DNA of 42,968 nucleotides, from the IMG/VR virus record IMGVR_UViG_3300042946_000297, positions 1 to 42,968 of that record; one strand, written 5' to 3'. The translations under genes and the position numbers were made by a program. The stretch comes from a virus. A model generated the notes under the pieces. It was given only the letters and a program-made list of their open reading frames with translations. It made no database searches and was not told the DNA's origin. Shown piece by piece: positions 20,949-27,081 of the stretch; positions within the stretch are counted from its first letter, which is position 1; each line of letters starts with the position of its first letter.

Positions 20949-21197
20949 ATGATACCAAAAAATGAAATGAAACAGGGTTGGTATAAGGGTTTCTGTAGAA
21001 ACAATTATATGGCTTATTGGGATGAGAAAGAACAAATTTTTTATTATCTTACTTTCGCATTCACATATCATAAAGATACAATTGAACATTTTGAGGATGT
21101 TAAAGATAAAGGGGTTGATGGGTTTGTTCCGGTTGAGAGAATTGAAAGAATTACCCCGGAGGAACAATGGAGAGTTAAAGACGAAATAGGATATTAA
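20949..21197 (+). CDS. Unknown protein, 82 aa
   Basis: A soluble Trp/Tyr-rich protein (MIPKNEMKQGWYKGFCRNNY) with an acidic C-terminal half (VERIERITPEEQW). First gene of a three-gene unit behind the tRNA-like gene. No family recognised. Confidence 0.65.
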   Translation: MIPKNEMKQGWYKGFCRNNYMAYWDEKEQIFYYLTFAFTYHKDTIEHFEDVKDKGVDGFVPVERIERITPEEQWRVKDEIGY

Positions 21198-21201
21198 AAA
21201 T

Positions 21202-21459
21202 ATGAAATTAAGTAAGACACAACAAAAAATGTTAGATGTGTTAATCGCTAACCCAACCGCAAAAATATATAAAACAAGTGGTTCTATGTTTAGTAAACAA
21301 TCGATTAAAATTAATGTAGTAGACCCTGATACCGGTGGTGTATATGGTATGACCTTATCAACATTTGGTAAACTTGTGGAAAACAATTTAATTAAAAGAG
21401 AAAATGAGGAATCTGATTTCTGTTGGATATTAAATGATGAGGAATTAAAGATAAAATAG
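21202..21459 (+). CDS. Small winged-helix-like protein, 85 aa
   Basis: MKLSKTQQKMLDVLIANPTA, a beta segment and TLSTFGKLVENNLIKRE follow the helix-helix-wing order of small winged-helix or HTH proteins. This is pattern recognition only. It lies four bases after the previous stop. Confidence 0.6.
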   Translation: MKLSKTQQKMLDVLIANPTAKIYKTSGSMFSKQSIKINVVDPDTGGVYGMTLSTFGKLVENNLIKRENEESDFCWILNDEELKIK

Positions 21460-21468
21460 GATATTAAG

Positions 21469-22068
21469 ATGATAGATAACATAAAAGAAATTAAAGAATT
21501 ACTGAATTTCTCGGACAAAAACGATTTCTATATGTTATACGTTTTCAAGAGAAAGAAAGACCAACCTGAAGGTGAGAGAGATAATCACCAATCGGTTAGA
21601 ACAATCAAAACATATTGTATTGATAGTATTGAACATCTTGATAAAAGATACGATGAAATCAAACAACTATGTGAGATGTTCAAGGCAAGAGCTTACATCC
21701 ACGTTCAGAAACAAAATCATAATGATGTTTCTTTGGATATGTTAGCACTTCTTGCCGAGAGAATAAAAAATGGTGTTAAAAACCAAAAAGGTTTGTTTGA
21801 TTCAGTTGTGGGTCAAATTAAGACACAAGAAAAAAGATGGATTGTTGATGTTGATACGAAGGATAAAAAATTCTTGAGAGACATTACAATGGATTTAATG
21901 GAAATCCAACCGGTGGGTAATAAGATTGAGAAAGTAATTAAAACCAAAAATGGTTTTCACTTAATCACCGGTAAGTTTAATGTAATGGAGTTTAAGAAAC
22001 TTTACCCGGAGGTAGATGTACAACGTAAAAATCCAACATTACTTTATTTACCAAGTAGTTTAGATTAA
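21469..22068 (+). CDS. Putative primase-like (AEP-like) protein, 199 aa
   Basis: It contains RWIVDVDTKD (about residues 123-132), matching an hhhDhD metal-binding motif, and TKNGFHLITG (about 163-172), resembling the G-x-H motif of archaeo-eukaryotic primases. A helical region with ARAYIHVQKQNHNDVSLDML precedes them. The third metal ligand is not obvious. The usual larger domains are missing, so this is a tentative nucleotidyltransferase call. Confidence 0.5.
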   Translation: MIDNIKEIKELLNFSDKNDFYMLYVFKRKKDQPEGERDNHQSVRTIKTYCIDSIEHLDKRYDEIKQLCEMFKARAYIHVQKQNHNDVSLDMLALLAERIKNGVKNQKGLFDSVVGQIKTQEKRWIVDVDTKDKKFLRDITMDLMEIQPVGNKIEKVIKTKNGFHLITGKFNVMEFKKLYPEVDVQRKNPTLLYLPSSLD

Positions 22069-22143
22069 AACCCTCGCTACGTAACGGCACGTGAAATTAA
22101 TACCGACACGTACTATCTGGCAGGTCAGGTCGGGGGTTTTTAA
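22065..22143 (+). ncRNA. Structured RNA/terminator-like element closed by TTAAAACCC/GGGTTTTTAA
   Basis: The closing stem overlaps the stop codon of the preceding gene. Inner ACGT/CGTG and CACGTAC pairings are present. It may combine a terminator-like stem with a tRNA-array spacer. Confidence 0.45.
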
Positions 22144-22144
22144 T

Positions 22145-22237
22145 GGTCAGGTTGGATACAAGGTCGGTTCGAGTCCGATGGAAGGTCACGGATGACGGGT
22201 AGCACCCTGTAGAGAGGTTCGATTCCTCTCCTGACTA
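22145..22237 (+). tRNA. Rearranged tRNA-like gene
   Basis: Acceptor GGTCAGG/CCTGACT and a normal terminal T-arm (AGAGG-TTCGATT-CCTCT) are present. In between lie a second T-arm-like hairpin (TCGG-TTCGAGT-CCGA), a variable-loop-like AGGTCACGG and a D-loop-like GGGTAGCACC, i.e. arms in the wrong order. No clear anticodon arm. Confidence 0.45.
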
Positions 22238-22254
22238 CAAATGACATAATTCTT

Positions 22255-22393
22255 ATAAACCACGAAAATGGGCTTGAACTACCGAACGGAAAACGCGTTT
22301 CCTAATAGGGGTAATATAGAAAATTAGATTCGGAGGCATCCGGGTTGTGTGAAAAAGTAGGGGGTCACCCGGCAGGGGACCAATAAGGTTTAT
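22255..22393 (+). ncRNA. Structured spacer RNA closed by ATAAACC/GGTTTAT
   Basis: Inside are a GGAAA-ACGCG-TTTCC hairpin and a CCGGGT/ACCCGG stem. About 139 nt, no ORF. Confidence 0.45.
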
Positions 22394-22400
22394 GTTATAT

Positions 22401-22500
22401 TGTTAGGTGGTGGAATTGGTAAACACCTACACTACACTTGAGGTAGAAACAGGCTAAGGATGGAAGAAACTTAGTACGGGTTCGAGTCCCGTCCTAACCA
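22401..22500 (+). tRNA. tRNA-Leu-like gene, anticodon probably GAG, unusual loop
   Basis: The D-arm GGTGGAATTGGTAAACACC, class II variable arm (CTAAG/CTTAG) and T-arm ACGGG-TTCGAGT-CCCGT are Leu-like. The anticodon region CTACACTACACTTGAGGTAG matches bacterial Leu(GAG) sequence, but the stem is four pairs and the loop is of abnormal length. The 1-72 pair is a mismatch. Confidence 0.6.
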
Positions 22501-22508
22501 CGGATGAC

Positions 22509-22560
22509 GGAGAGTGAGCCAAGGGTAATTCCGTTATGGTTATCCCTTGGGGGTCTCTCC
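22509..22560 (+). ncRNA. Long spacer hairpin GGAGAG/CTCTCC
   Basis: The outer stem is extended by CCAAGGG/CCCTTGG and TAA/TTA, making a rod-like 52-nt hairpin between two tRNA-like genes. Confidence 0.5.
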
Positions 22561-22570
22561 TGAAGAAATT

Positions 22571-22641
22571 GGGATAAAAGCACATAAGGATGTGCAAGCG
22601 TCAGACGACGCGAGGCTTGGGTTCGAATCCCAAATATTCCA
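22571..22641 (+). tRNA. tRNA-like gene with a tetraloop in place of the anticodon loop
   Basis: Acceptor GGGATAA/ATATTCC, D-arm GCAC/GTGC and T-arm TTGGG-TTCGAAT-CCCAA form a cloverleaf of normal length. The anticodon arm pairs best as GCGTC-AGAC-GACGC, leaving only four loop bases. Decoding function is doubtful. Confidence 0.5.
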
Positions 22642-22655
22642 CAAAACTATTAATT

Positions 22656-22706
22656 ATGAAAAAAGAATTATACGCTCATTAGGTTTAATAAACCTAAAAT
22701 TTGAGC
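22656..22706 (+). promoter_or_regulatory. Leader peptide plus hairpin before 22710
   Basis: An 8-codon ORF (MKKELYAH, 22656-22682) runs into a hairpin with GCTCA/TGAGC and TTAGGTTT/AAACCTAA stems that ends four bases before ATG 22710. The geometry suggests translation-coupled control. Confidence 0.35.
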
Positions 22707-22709
22707 AAA

Positions 22710-22889
22710 ATGAGAATTAAAAATTATACTAACAAAGAGTATAAAAAAGAAAAAAGAAAAGAGTATAAAGAGTGGGACACTTGGTTTGAAGACTATTGGA
22801 GTAAAAAATCCGGAATATGGGCTTTCAAATACAGAGAATTTCGTTCTTGGAAACACAATAGAAAAACACAATATAAACAAAATGAGTAA
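22710..22889 (+). CDS. Small basic aromatic protein, 59 aa
   Basis: The start is ATG 22710 (MRIKNYTNKEYKKEKRKEYK). Very rich in Lys, Trp and Tyr (EWDTWFEDYWSKKSGIW). It overlaps the HNH gene start (ATGAGTAA) and is probably co-translated with it; an RNA- or DNA-binding accessory role is conceivable. Confidence 0.55.
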   Translation: MRIKNYTNKEYKKEKRKEYKEWDTWFEDYWSKKSGIWAFKYREFRSWKHNRKTQYKQNE

Positions 22890-23388
22890 TTATAATAAAT
22901 GTTTGGTTTTGGATTCAAGTTATATTCCTCGGAGTATAATTTCCGCCGAAAGGGCGTTCGTCATTTCTTATAAAGGAAATGCGGATGTTGTATATGAACA
23001 CCCGGAATCATTTAAGTTGATAAATCCGGAACTTGATATTAAAAAACCATCCATTATTAGAGTTTATAAATATGTTAATCAACAGATACATAAGGTTCCG
23101 TTAAATCGTGAAAATGTGTTTAAGAGAGATAACTATTGTTGTGTGTATTGTGGTGATGATAATCGAAAAACATTAACATTAGACCACGTAATTCCACAAT
23201 CTAAGGGTGGTAAAGATGCGTGGGACAACTTGGTAACTGCTTGTAGAAAATGTAATAGTGAAAAGTCGAATTTAACGTTGGAAGAATATGGGAAAGAAAT
23301 TCCTCAACCAAGACGACCTCACTATTTAATGTTAATGAAACAAATGTCTCATATTCCAAAAGAATGGGATGATTATCTTTTCTATTAA
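22882..23388 (+). CDS. HNH endonuclease
   Basis: A 168-aa protein from ATG 22882 (MSNYNKCLVLDSSYIPRSII). The C-terminal HNH zinc finger is complete: C87-x2-C90, DH (101-102), N116, C121-x2-C124-N125. The N-terminal half (SYIPRSIISAERAFVISYKG) matches the common bacterial HNH family rather than intron-encoded ones. It may be a mobile or genome-processing nuclease. It sits inside the tRNA/ncRNA region after a hairpin leader. Confidence 0.85.
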   Translation: MSNYNKCLVLDSSYIPRSIISAERAFVISYKGNADVVYEHPESFKLINPELDIKKPSIIRVYKYVNQQIHKVPLNRENVFKRDNYCCVYCGDDNRKTLTLDHVIPQSKGGKDAWDNLVTACRKCNSEKSNLTLEEYGKEIPQPRRPHYLMLMKQMSHIPKEWDDYLFY

Positions 23389-23394
23389 CAAATT

Positions 23395-23447
23395 ATTTAC
23401 CTTATGTGATTTATGTCGGCGATAATCGCCGTGTAAATAAGGTAAAT
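23395..23447 (+). ncRNA. Hairpin closed by ATTTACCTTAT/ATAAGGTAAAT
   Basis: A perfect 11-bp stem encloses the near-perfect CGGCGATAATCGCCG hairpin. It lies seven bases after the HNH stop. Confidence 0.55.
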
Positions 23448-23455
23448 GTAAATTA

Positions 23456-23650
23456 AAAAGTTTAACAACCAGAGTGTCCATACTCTAAAAAACTAATGGA
23501 CTAGGTGTGTTGATAGGGGTAGCCACCCAATAGTAGCTGATTAAATTCAAGGTAGATACGGACTAGTACAGTGGTGACCAACACACGGAATTCCACTAAT
23601 CCCTTTGTTGCCCGCTACGACCCGAGGGCGGGGTTGTTAAACTTTTTTTA
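23456..23650 (+). ncRNA. Candidate structured ncRNA, about 191 nt, with 15-bp closing stem
   Basis: AAAAGTTTAACAACC pairs perfectly with GGTTGTTAAACTTTT and is followed by a T-run. Inside are AGAGT/ACTCT, a perfect GTGTGTTG/CAACACAC stem, GTGG/CCAC and CCCGC/GCGGG hairpins. No ORF and no tRNA arms. It ends the RNA array before the late genes. Confidence 0.6.
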
Positions 23651-23662
23651 TTAATATCAACG

Positions 23663-23669
23663 TATTTAT
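23663..23669 (+). promoter_or_regulatory. Late-type motif (TATTTAT)
   Basis: CGTATTTATCATTAAAA lies 16 bases before ATG 23686. Confidence 0.5.
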
Positions 23670-23685
23670 CATTAAAATATAACAT

Positions 23686-24186
23686 ATGAAAAATTTATTT
23701 AATGACATTTCTCAAGACGAGAAAATTAAAATCCTTGAGATGCACTTAGGTAAAAAAAATGTAATTTCTGAAGAACATAAAGAGATAAAAACATCCCATT
23801 ATTCTGATGATGATTATGATTGGTTTGAGAATGTTTTACCTCTTGGAATGGATAGAAAACGACTATCATCTTTAGATGGTTTATACACAACACATTACAA
23901 TAATGATGGGAAACTTATTTTTAAGATAACCGGAGAAAATTGTCATTTAAATGCGATTGGTGTTGTAAATGATAAACGTAAAACCGGTGTTGCTAAAAAA
24001 TTAATGAATGATGCAATAAACTTTTGTAAATCAAAAGGGGTTACCAAAATAACCGCCAATATTTCTGAAAATAACACACCATCACTATCGTTAATTAAAT
24101 CTTTAGGTATTTTTAAAGAAAATAAAAATGTTGATAGGTATTATGATGATGGTAGTAGAAAACTAGCCTTTTACACAGAAATTTAA
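23686..24186 (+). CDS. GNAT-family acetyltransferase with N-terminal targeting-like module
   Basis: A 166-aa protein. Residues 1-32 carry the shared late-protein module (ISQDEKIKILEMH, then V-I-S-E-E). The C-terminal GNAT fold is recognised by LNAIGVVNDKRKTGVAKKLM (the acetyl-CoA-binding Q/RxxGxG/A region in degenerate form) and ITANISENNTPSLSLIKSLG. Such enzymes acetylate amines on proteins or small molecules. The targeting module and late promoter motif suggest it is carried in the virion and delivered on infection, which is inference. Confidence 0.75.
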   Translation: MKNLFNDISQDEKIKILEMHLGKKNVISEEHKEIKTSHYSDDDYDWFENVLPLGMDRKRLSSLDGLYTTHYNNDGKLIFKITGENCHLNAIGVVNDKRKTGVAKKLMNDAINFCKSKGVTKITANISENNTPSLSLIKSLGIFKENKNVDRYYDDGSRKLAFYTEI

Positions 24187-24202
24187 TTTTTTTTTAACAT
24201 CA

Positions 24203-24209
24203 TATTTAT
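24203..24209 (+). promoter_or_regulatory. Late-type motif (TATTTAT), leaderless geometry
   Basis: TATTTAT, CGTT, ATG 24214. Confidence 0.55.
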
Positions 24210-24213
24210 CGTT

Positions 24214-24540
24214 ATGAGATACATTATAACTGAAAGTCAAAAAGATAGTGCAATCATTAGATGGTTAAACTCTGAGTATGGTGATTTAACACCAATTGAA
24301 ATGGAAGAATATTCAAATTACATTATATTTATGAAAGATGATAAAGTAATCTTTGAATACAATAAAAGAAGTGGGGTTGTCTCTATCTCAAATGACAATA
24401 TTTGGTCAATTTTATCAAACTTTTTTGGGTTAGAAGATAAGGAAATAGAAAACATCACAAAAGAATGGGTTGAGAGTCGTTATAAAATATGGGTTACAAA
24501 AACTTATAAATTCCGTAAAGGTGGGAATCTATTGGGTTAG
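24214..24540 (+). CDS. Late protein, 108 aa, paralogue of the next gene
   Basis: The N-terminus MRYIITESQKDSAIIRWLNS has an I-T-E site. The body (EYGDLTPIEMEEYSNYIIFM, then K-D-D-K-V-I-F-E-Y) aligns along its length with 24565-24918, so the pair arose by duplication. No family recognised; probably virion-associated. Confidence 0.65.
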   Translation: MRYIITESQKDSAIIRWLNSEYGDLTPIEMEEYSNYIIFMKDDKVIFEYNKRSGVVSISNDNIWSILSNFFGLEDKEIENITKEWVESRYKIWVTKTYKFRKGGNLLG

Positions 24541-24564
24541 GGCGACATTATAAATTAAAATTTT

Positions 24565-24918
24565 ATGAAATACATTATAAACGAATCGAAACTATATGAT
24601 TTTGTGAATAGACATCTAAATTCCAACTTTGGAGATTTGGAAGTTTATGAAGATGAGGAATACCCTGAACAACTTTTTTTTATGAAAGATGGTGAAGTGG
24701 TATTTGATTATAATGATGACAATGGAACATCATCATTCTCAAAAAATAAAATAATATCGTTTTTGAAAGATTTTATGGGTTTAGAAGGTAGTGAAATAAA
24801 AAACATTCTAAAACGATGGGTTTTTGAGAATTATGGTTTAAATGTTCGTGATTTATCGACCATCCCCGATGACCTTAGTTTAAAGTGGAAAAGAATTAAA
24901 CATAAAAAATCATTATGA
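24565..24918 (+). CDS. Late protein, 117 aa, paralogue of 24214-24540
   Basis: The N-terminus MKYIINESKLYDFVNRHLNS carries I-N-E. The shared core is F-G-D-L, then FFMKDGEVVFDY, a helix and FMGLEGSEIKNILKRWV. Its end overlaps the next gene by four bases (ATGA). Probably co-expressed late genes. Confidence 0.65.
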   Translation: MKYIINESKLYDFVNRHLNSNFGDLEVYEDEEYPEQLFFMKDGEVVFDYNDDNGTSSFSKNKIISFLKDFMGLEGSEIKNILKRWVFENYGLNVRDLSTIPDDLSLKWKRIKHKKSL

Positions 24919-25310
24919 AAAAATTTATAATTTCTGAACAAGAAAAAGAAGATATATTGGGACAACATAAGGATATAATGTCAAAACCGGAATTTCCTGA
25001 GGAAAGAAGAACATTGGATACCAATTTGAAATCGTTTGATTTTACACGTTTGAAGTCTCAAGGTTTAACACCATACTTTGTTGATACCAAACCGGGTAAT
25101 AAGGTTGAACTGGTTGAGTTACCAAAACCAATTTCACAAGATTGGAGAACAAAACCAAGAGAAGTTTATTTATTAACTCCGGACGAGTATAATAAAATGA
25201 AAAAACTAACGGACAACATAAACGAAATGATTGAACTCAAAATGAAACAAATTGAGTTATATAAACAATATATTCCGTCAGTTGCCGATGAGATTATAAA
25301 GAAAAAATAA
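24915..25310 (+). CDS. Late protein, 131 aa, EKxxILxxH module
   Basis: The N-terminus MKKFIISEQEKEDILGQHKD is nearly the same as that of the 326-aa protein at 11109, although the bodies are unrelated. The rest is soluble with a C-terminal helix (DNINEMIELKMKQIELYKQY). Fourth gene of the late block that starts with the acetyltransferase. Confidence 0.65.
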   Translation: MKKFIISEQEKEDILGQHKDIMSKPEFPEERRTLDTNLKSFDFTRLKSQGLTPYFVDTKPGNKVELVELPKPISQDWRTKPREVYLLTPDEYNKMKKLTDNINEMIELKMKQIELYKQYIPSVADEIIKKK

Positions 25311-25381
25311 AAAAATAAAAAAAAAACTTGACACTTTTTAAAAAAGGTGTATATTTATTAGAAATTACAATAACACAGAAA

Positions 25382-25456
25382 ATGCAAACTTTAAATACAT
25401 TATTACTTACGATAGGAGCCGAGGGTAGAGATACAACTTGGACGGAGATGGTATGA
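25382..25456 (+). CDS. Possible micro-protein, 24 aa
   Basis: The frame MQTLNTLLLTIGAEGRDTTW(TEMV) has a TTGACA-like and TATATTTATT element upstream and a terminator downstream (25484-25518). It could equally be a small RNA. Confidence 0.35.
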   Translation: MQTLNTLLLTIGAEGRDTTWTEMV

Positions 25457-25483
25457 TGTATATTTAAGTAAAAAATAATATAG

Positions 25484-25518
25484 TAAAATCCATCTCCAAA
25501 AGAGGTGGATTTTTTTTT
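25484..25518 (+). terminator. Rho-independent terminator
   Basis: AAATCCATCTC pairs with GAGGTGGATTT and is followed by a T-run. Confidence 0.75.
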
Positions 25519-25527
25519 GAAATATAT

Positions 25528-25559
25528 TTGGAATATTAAAAATAATATTCGTACCTTTG
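25528..25559 (+). promoter_or_regulatory. Host-type promoter before the 38-aa gene
   Basis: TTTG at about 25527-25530 and TACCTTTG at 25552-25559, 18 bases before ATG 25578. Confidence 0.65.
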
Positions 25560-25577
25560 TCGAAACAAAATTAAAAG

Positions 25578-25694
25578 ATGGAAGGACAAGAAAAAAACGA
25601 TACAAAGTATCAAGAATTAGAAATGGTTTATTCACCAATCTTAGGAGTAGAATACATTTTAGTTGATGTAGAAGAAACTGAAGAAAAAAAATAA
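25578..25694 (+). CDS. Small acidic protein, 38 aa
   Basis: MEGQEKNDTKYQELEMVYSP... ends EETEEKK. A clear promoter precedes it and the tRNA array 2 promoter follows. Function unknown. Confidence 0.5.
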   Translation: MEGQEKNDTKYQELEMVYSPILGVEYILVDVEETEEKK

Positions 25695-25701
25695 AAAAAA
25701 G

Positions 25702-25733
25702 TTTGGCAGATTAAAAAAGGTTTTATACCTTTG
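25702..25733 (+). promoter_or_regulatory. Promoter of tRNA array 2
   Basis: TTTG (25702-25705), a 20-bp spacer and TACCTTTG (25726-25733). The flanks GTTTGG and TTTGTCCC match the array 1 promoter. Confidence 0.75.
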
Positions 25734-25750
25734 TCCCAACAAATTAAAAC

Positions 25751-25772
25751 ACGTTATTTGACATATTGATAA
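25751..25772 (+). promoter_or_regulatory. boxA-like leader of tRNA array 2
   Basis: An exact copy of the array 1 leader element (GTTATTTGACATATTGAT core), seven bases before the first tRNA. Confidence 0.5.
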
Positions 25773-25779
25773 TATAAAC

Positions 25780-25851
25780 GCTGCGTTAGTGAAGAGGTTA
25801 ACACGTATCACTTTCTATGATGAGGCACGGGTTCGATTCCCGTACGCAGTA
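25780..25851 (+). tRNA. tRNA-Glu(TTC), copy 1
   Basis: Acceptor GCTGCGT/ACGCAGT, anticodon loop CTTTCTA, T-arm ACGGG-TTCGATT-CCCGT, discriminator A. Confidence 0.93.
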
Positions 25852-25853
25852 CA

Positions 25854-25981
25854 AAGTTATTTAAACACCTATGATATAGGCAAGCTGGATTGGGTTGCTA
25901 GCATTCCCGTTCGAGTCGGGCACGAAGACAAGTCTTCAAGTGGGCCAGCTAGGAGAGACGAAGACCTGTTTAAAATAACTT
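25854..25981 (+). ncRNA. Structured spacer RNA closed by AAGTTATTTAAACA/TGTTTAAAATAACTT
   Basis: A 14-bp stem with one bulge encloses CCTAT/ATAGG, AGCTGG/CCAGCT, GAAGAC/GTCTTC and a T-arm-like CCCG-TTCGAGT-CGGG hairpin. It has some tRNA pieces but is not a cloverleaf. Confidence 0.55.
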
Positions 25982-25987
25982 ATTTTT

Positions 25988-26059
25988 GGCCCTATCGTCT
26001 ATCGGTTAGGACATTTGGTTTTCGACCAAAGAAGTCGGGTTCGACTCCCGGTGGGGCTA
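25988..26059 (+). tRNA. tRNA-Glu(TTC), copy 2
   Basis: Acceptor GGCCCTA/TGGGGCT, anticodon stem TTTGG/CCAAA with loop TTTTCGA, discriminator A. Its body differs from copy 1. Confidence 0.93.
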
Positions 26060-26123
26060 CAAGGGTTATGAGCAACGTGTCCCCTAATTACACAATGTTG
26101 ACGATTCGGAAAGACGAATAAAC

Positions 26124-26194
26124 GGGCCAGATGACAACGGCAGTCCAACTGATTTGCAATCAGATTGTTTTGGGTTCGATTCCCACTGTGTCCA
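26124..26194 (+). tRNA. tRNA-Ala(TGC)
   Basis: Anticodon loop TTTGCAA with stem CTGA/TCAG, T-arm GGG-TTCGATT-CCC, discriminator A. The acceptor GGGCCAG/TGTGTCC pairs poorly unless a T bulges out. Confidence 0.8.
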
Positions 26195-26202
26195 CGATTG
26201 TT

Positions 26203-26329
26203 AACACATTCGCTTTGTGTTGAAATTGTCAGATAACGTGCGACGATAGTTTAAAGACTGAAGGAAAAGAAACACTGACTGAAAGGAAAGTTCGCAACTA
26301 AACCTACTTAGACTTTGTAAGGTAAAGTC
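26203..26329 (+). ncRNA. Spacer with two hairpins
   Basis: AACACA/TGTGTT (26203-26221) and GACTTT/AAAGTC (26311-26329). No ORF between. Confidence 0.35.
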
Positions 26330-26335
26330 AATTTT

Positions 26336-26410
26336 GGTCTATTCGTTCAACGGCTAGGATGCTACCCCGTCACGGTAGAGATGAGAGTTCGATTCTCTCA
26401 TAGACCGCCA
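26336..26410 (+). tRNA. tRNA-Asp(GTC), CCA encoded, C33
   Basis: Acceptor GGTCTAT/ATAGACC, anticodon stem CTACC/GGTAG with loop CCGTCAC, discriminator G, encoded CCA. Position 33, normally U, reads C. Confidence 0.88.
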
Positions 26411-26416
26411 AACATT

Positions 26417-26520
26417 ACAAGAGTCGTAAGCTATAATGACCCGGGCGGTTGTATCCGGATAATCAAAATAGACAGATATCTTGTGGTGGGGATAATAACC
26501 TACAACCGGCTCTGTTATCC
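26417..26520 (+). ncRNA. Spacer RNA with three interleaved stems
   Basis: ACAAGA/TCTTGT, GGTTGTA/TACAACC and GGATAA/TTATCC occur in the order 1-2-3-1'-2'-3', so they cross one another (pseudoknot-like or alternative structures). Confidence 0.4.
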
Positions 26521-26530
26521 TAAAAATAAA

Positions 26531-26574
26531 TCATAGGAGTAATTAACCTATGACTGTCAGGTTCTAGAACTGAC
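26531..26574 (+). ncRNA. Two adjacent spacer hairpins
   Basis: TCATAGG/CCTATGA then GTCAG/CTGAC, directly before the tRNA-like gene at 26577. Confidence 0.4.
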
Positions 26575-26576
26575 GA

Positions 26577-26680
26577 TTGATTATAGTGTAAAGGTGCACG
26601 GAGGAACGGAGTAACGGCAGGTGCTATAGCAACCGGTGAAAGGGGACTCAGGAGTAAGGTTCGAATCCTTATTAGTCAGC
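26577..26680 (+). tRNA. Oversized tRNA-like gene, anticodon uncertain
   Basis: Acceptor TTGATTA/TAGTCAG, D-arm GTGTAAAGGTGCAC and T-arm TAAGG-TTCGAAT-CCTTA are recognisable. The central part is about 60 nt and folds as GGAGT/ACTC around an inner hairpin, not as a normal anticodon arm. Confidence 0.45.
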
Positions 26681-26697
26681 AAAATAAATAATACACA

Positions 26698-26768
26698 GCA
26701 GTCGGGAGGTAAGGCATCTCATCGGTCTCATAAGCCGACTTAATCAGGTTCAATTCCTGAGATTTGCA
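26698..26768 (+). tRNA. tRNA-Met(CAT) (or Ile-lysidine)
   Basis: Anticodon stem TCGGT/GCCGA with loop CTCATAA, T-loop TTCAATT. The acceptor GCAGTCG/GATTTGC has mismatches at positions 5-7. Confidence 0.8.
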
Positions 26769-26774
26769 ACAAAT

Positions 26775-26846
<72 letters not shown>

Positions 26847-26890
26847 CGAATGTGTCTCAGTTCCCTGAAGTGATTCAAAATTGAGGTCTC

Positions 26891-26917
26891 GGTAGACAGT
26901 ACTAGTCTGAATCTACC
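26891..26917 (+). ncRNA. Spacer hairpin GGTAGA/TCTACC
   Basis: A perfect 6-bp stem preceded by a CTCA/TGAG pairing, before tRNA-Gly. Confidence 0.35.
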
Positions 26918-26924
26918 AAAATAT

Positions 26925-26999
26925 GCGGGTATCGTATAGTGATTATTATGGGACGCTTCCAACGTTCAGACGACAGTTTGATTCTGTCTATCCGCTCCA
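26925..26999 (+). tRNA. tRNA-Gly(TCC), CCA encoded
   Basis: Acceptor GCGGGTA/TATCCGC, anticodon stem GGACG/CGTTC with loop CTTCCAA, T-loop TTTGATT, discriminator T then CCA. Confidence 0.92.
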
Positions 27000-27003
27000 T
27001 ATT

Positions 27004-27076
27004 GCCTCCATAGCATAAATGGAAATGTAACATTCTTCTAAAATGTCCTATACACGTTCGAATCGTGTTGGAGGTA
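27004..27076 (+). tRNA. tRNA-Arg(TCT)
   Basis: Acceptor GCCTCCA/TGGAGGT, anticodon stem ACATT/AATGT with loop CTTCTAA, discriminator A. Confidence 0.93.
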
Positions 27077-27081
27077 CAAAT

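Noticed and set aside
22882-23388. HNH gene as an intron-encoded homing endonuclease
   Set aside because: The N-terminal half matches the free-standing bacterial HNH family and no intron or split gene surrounds it.
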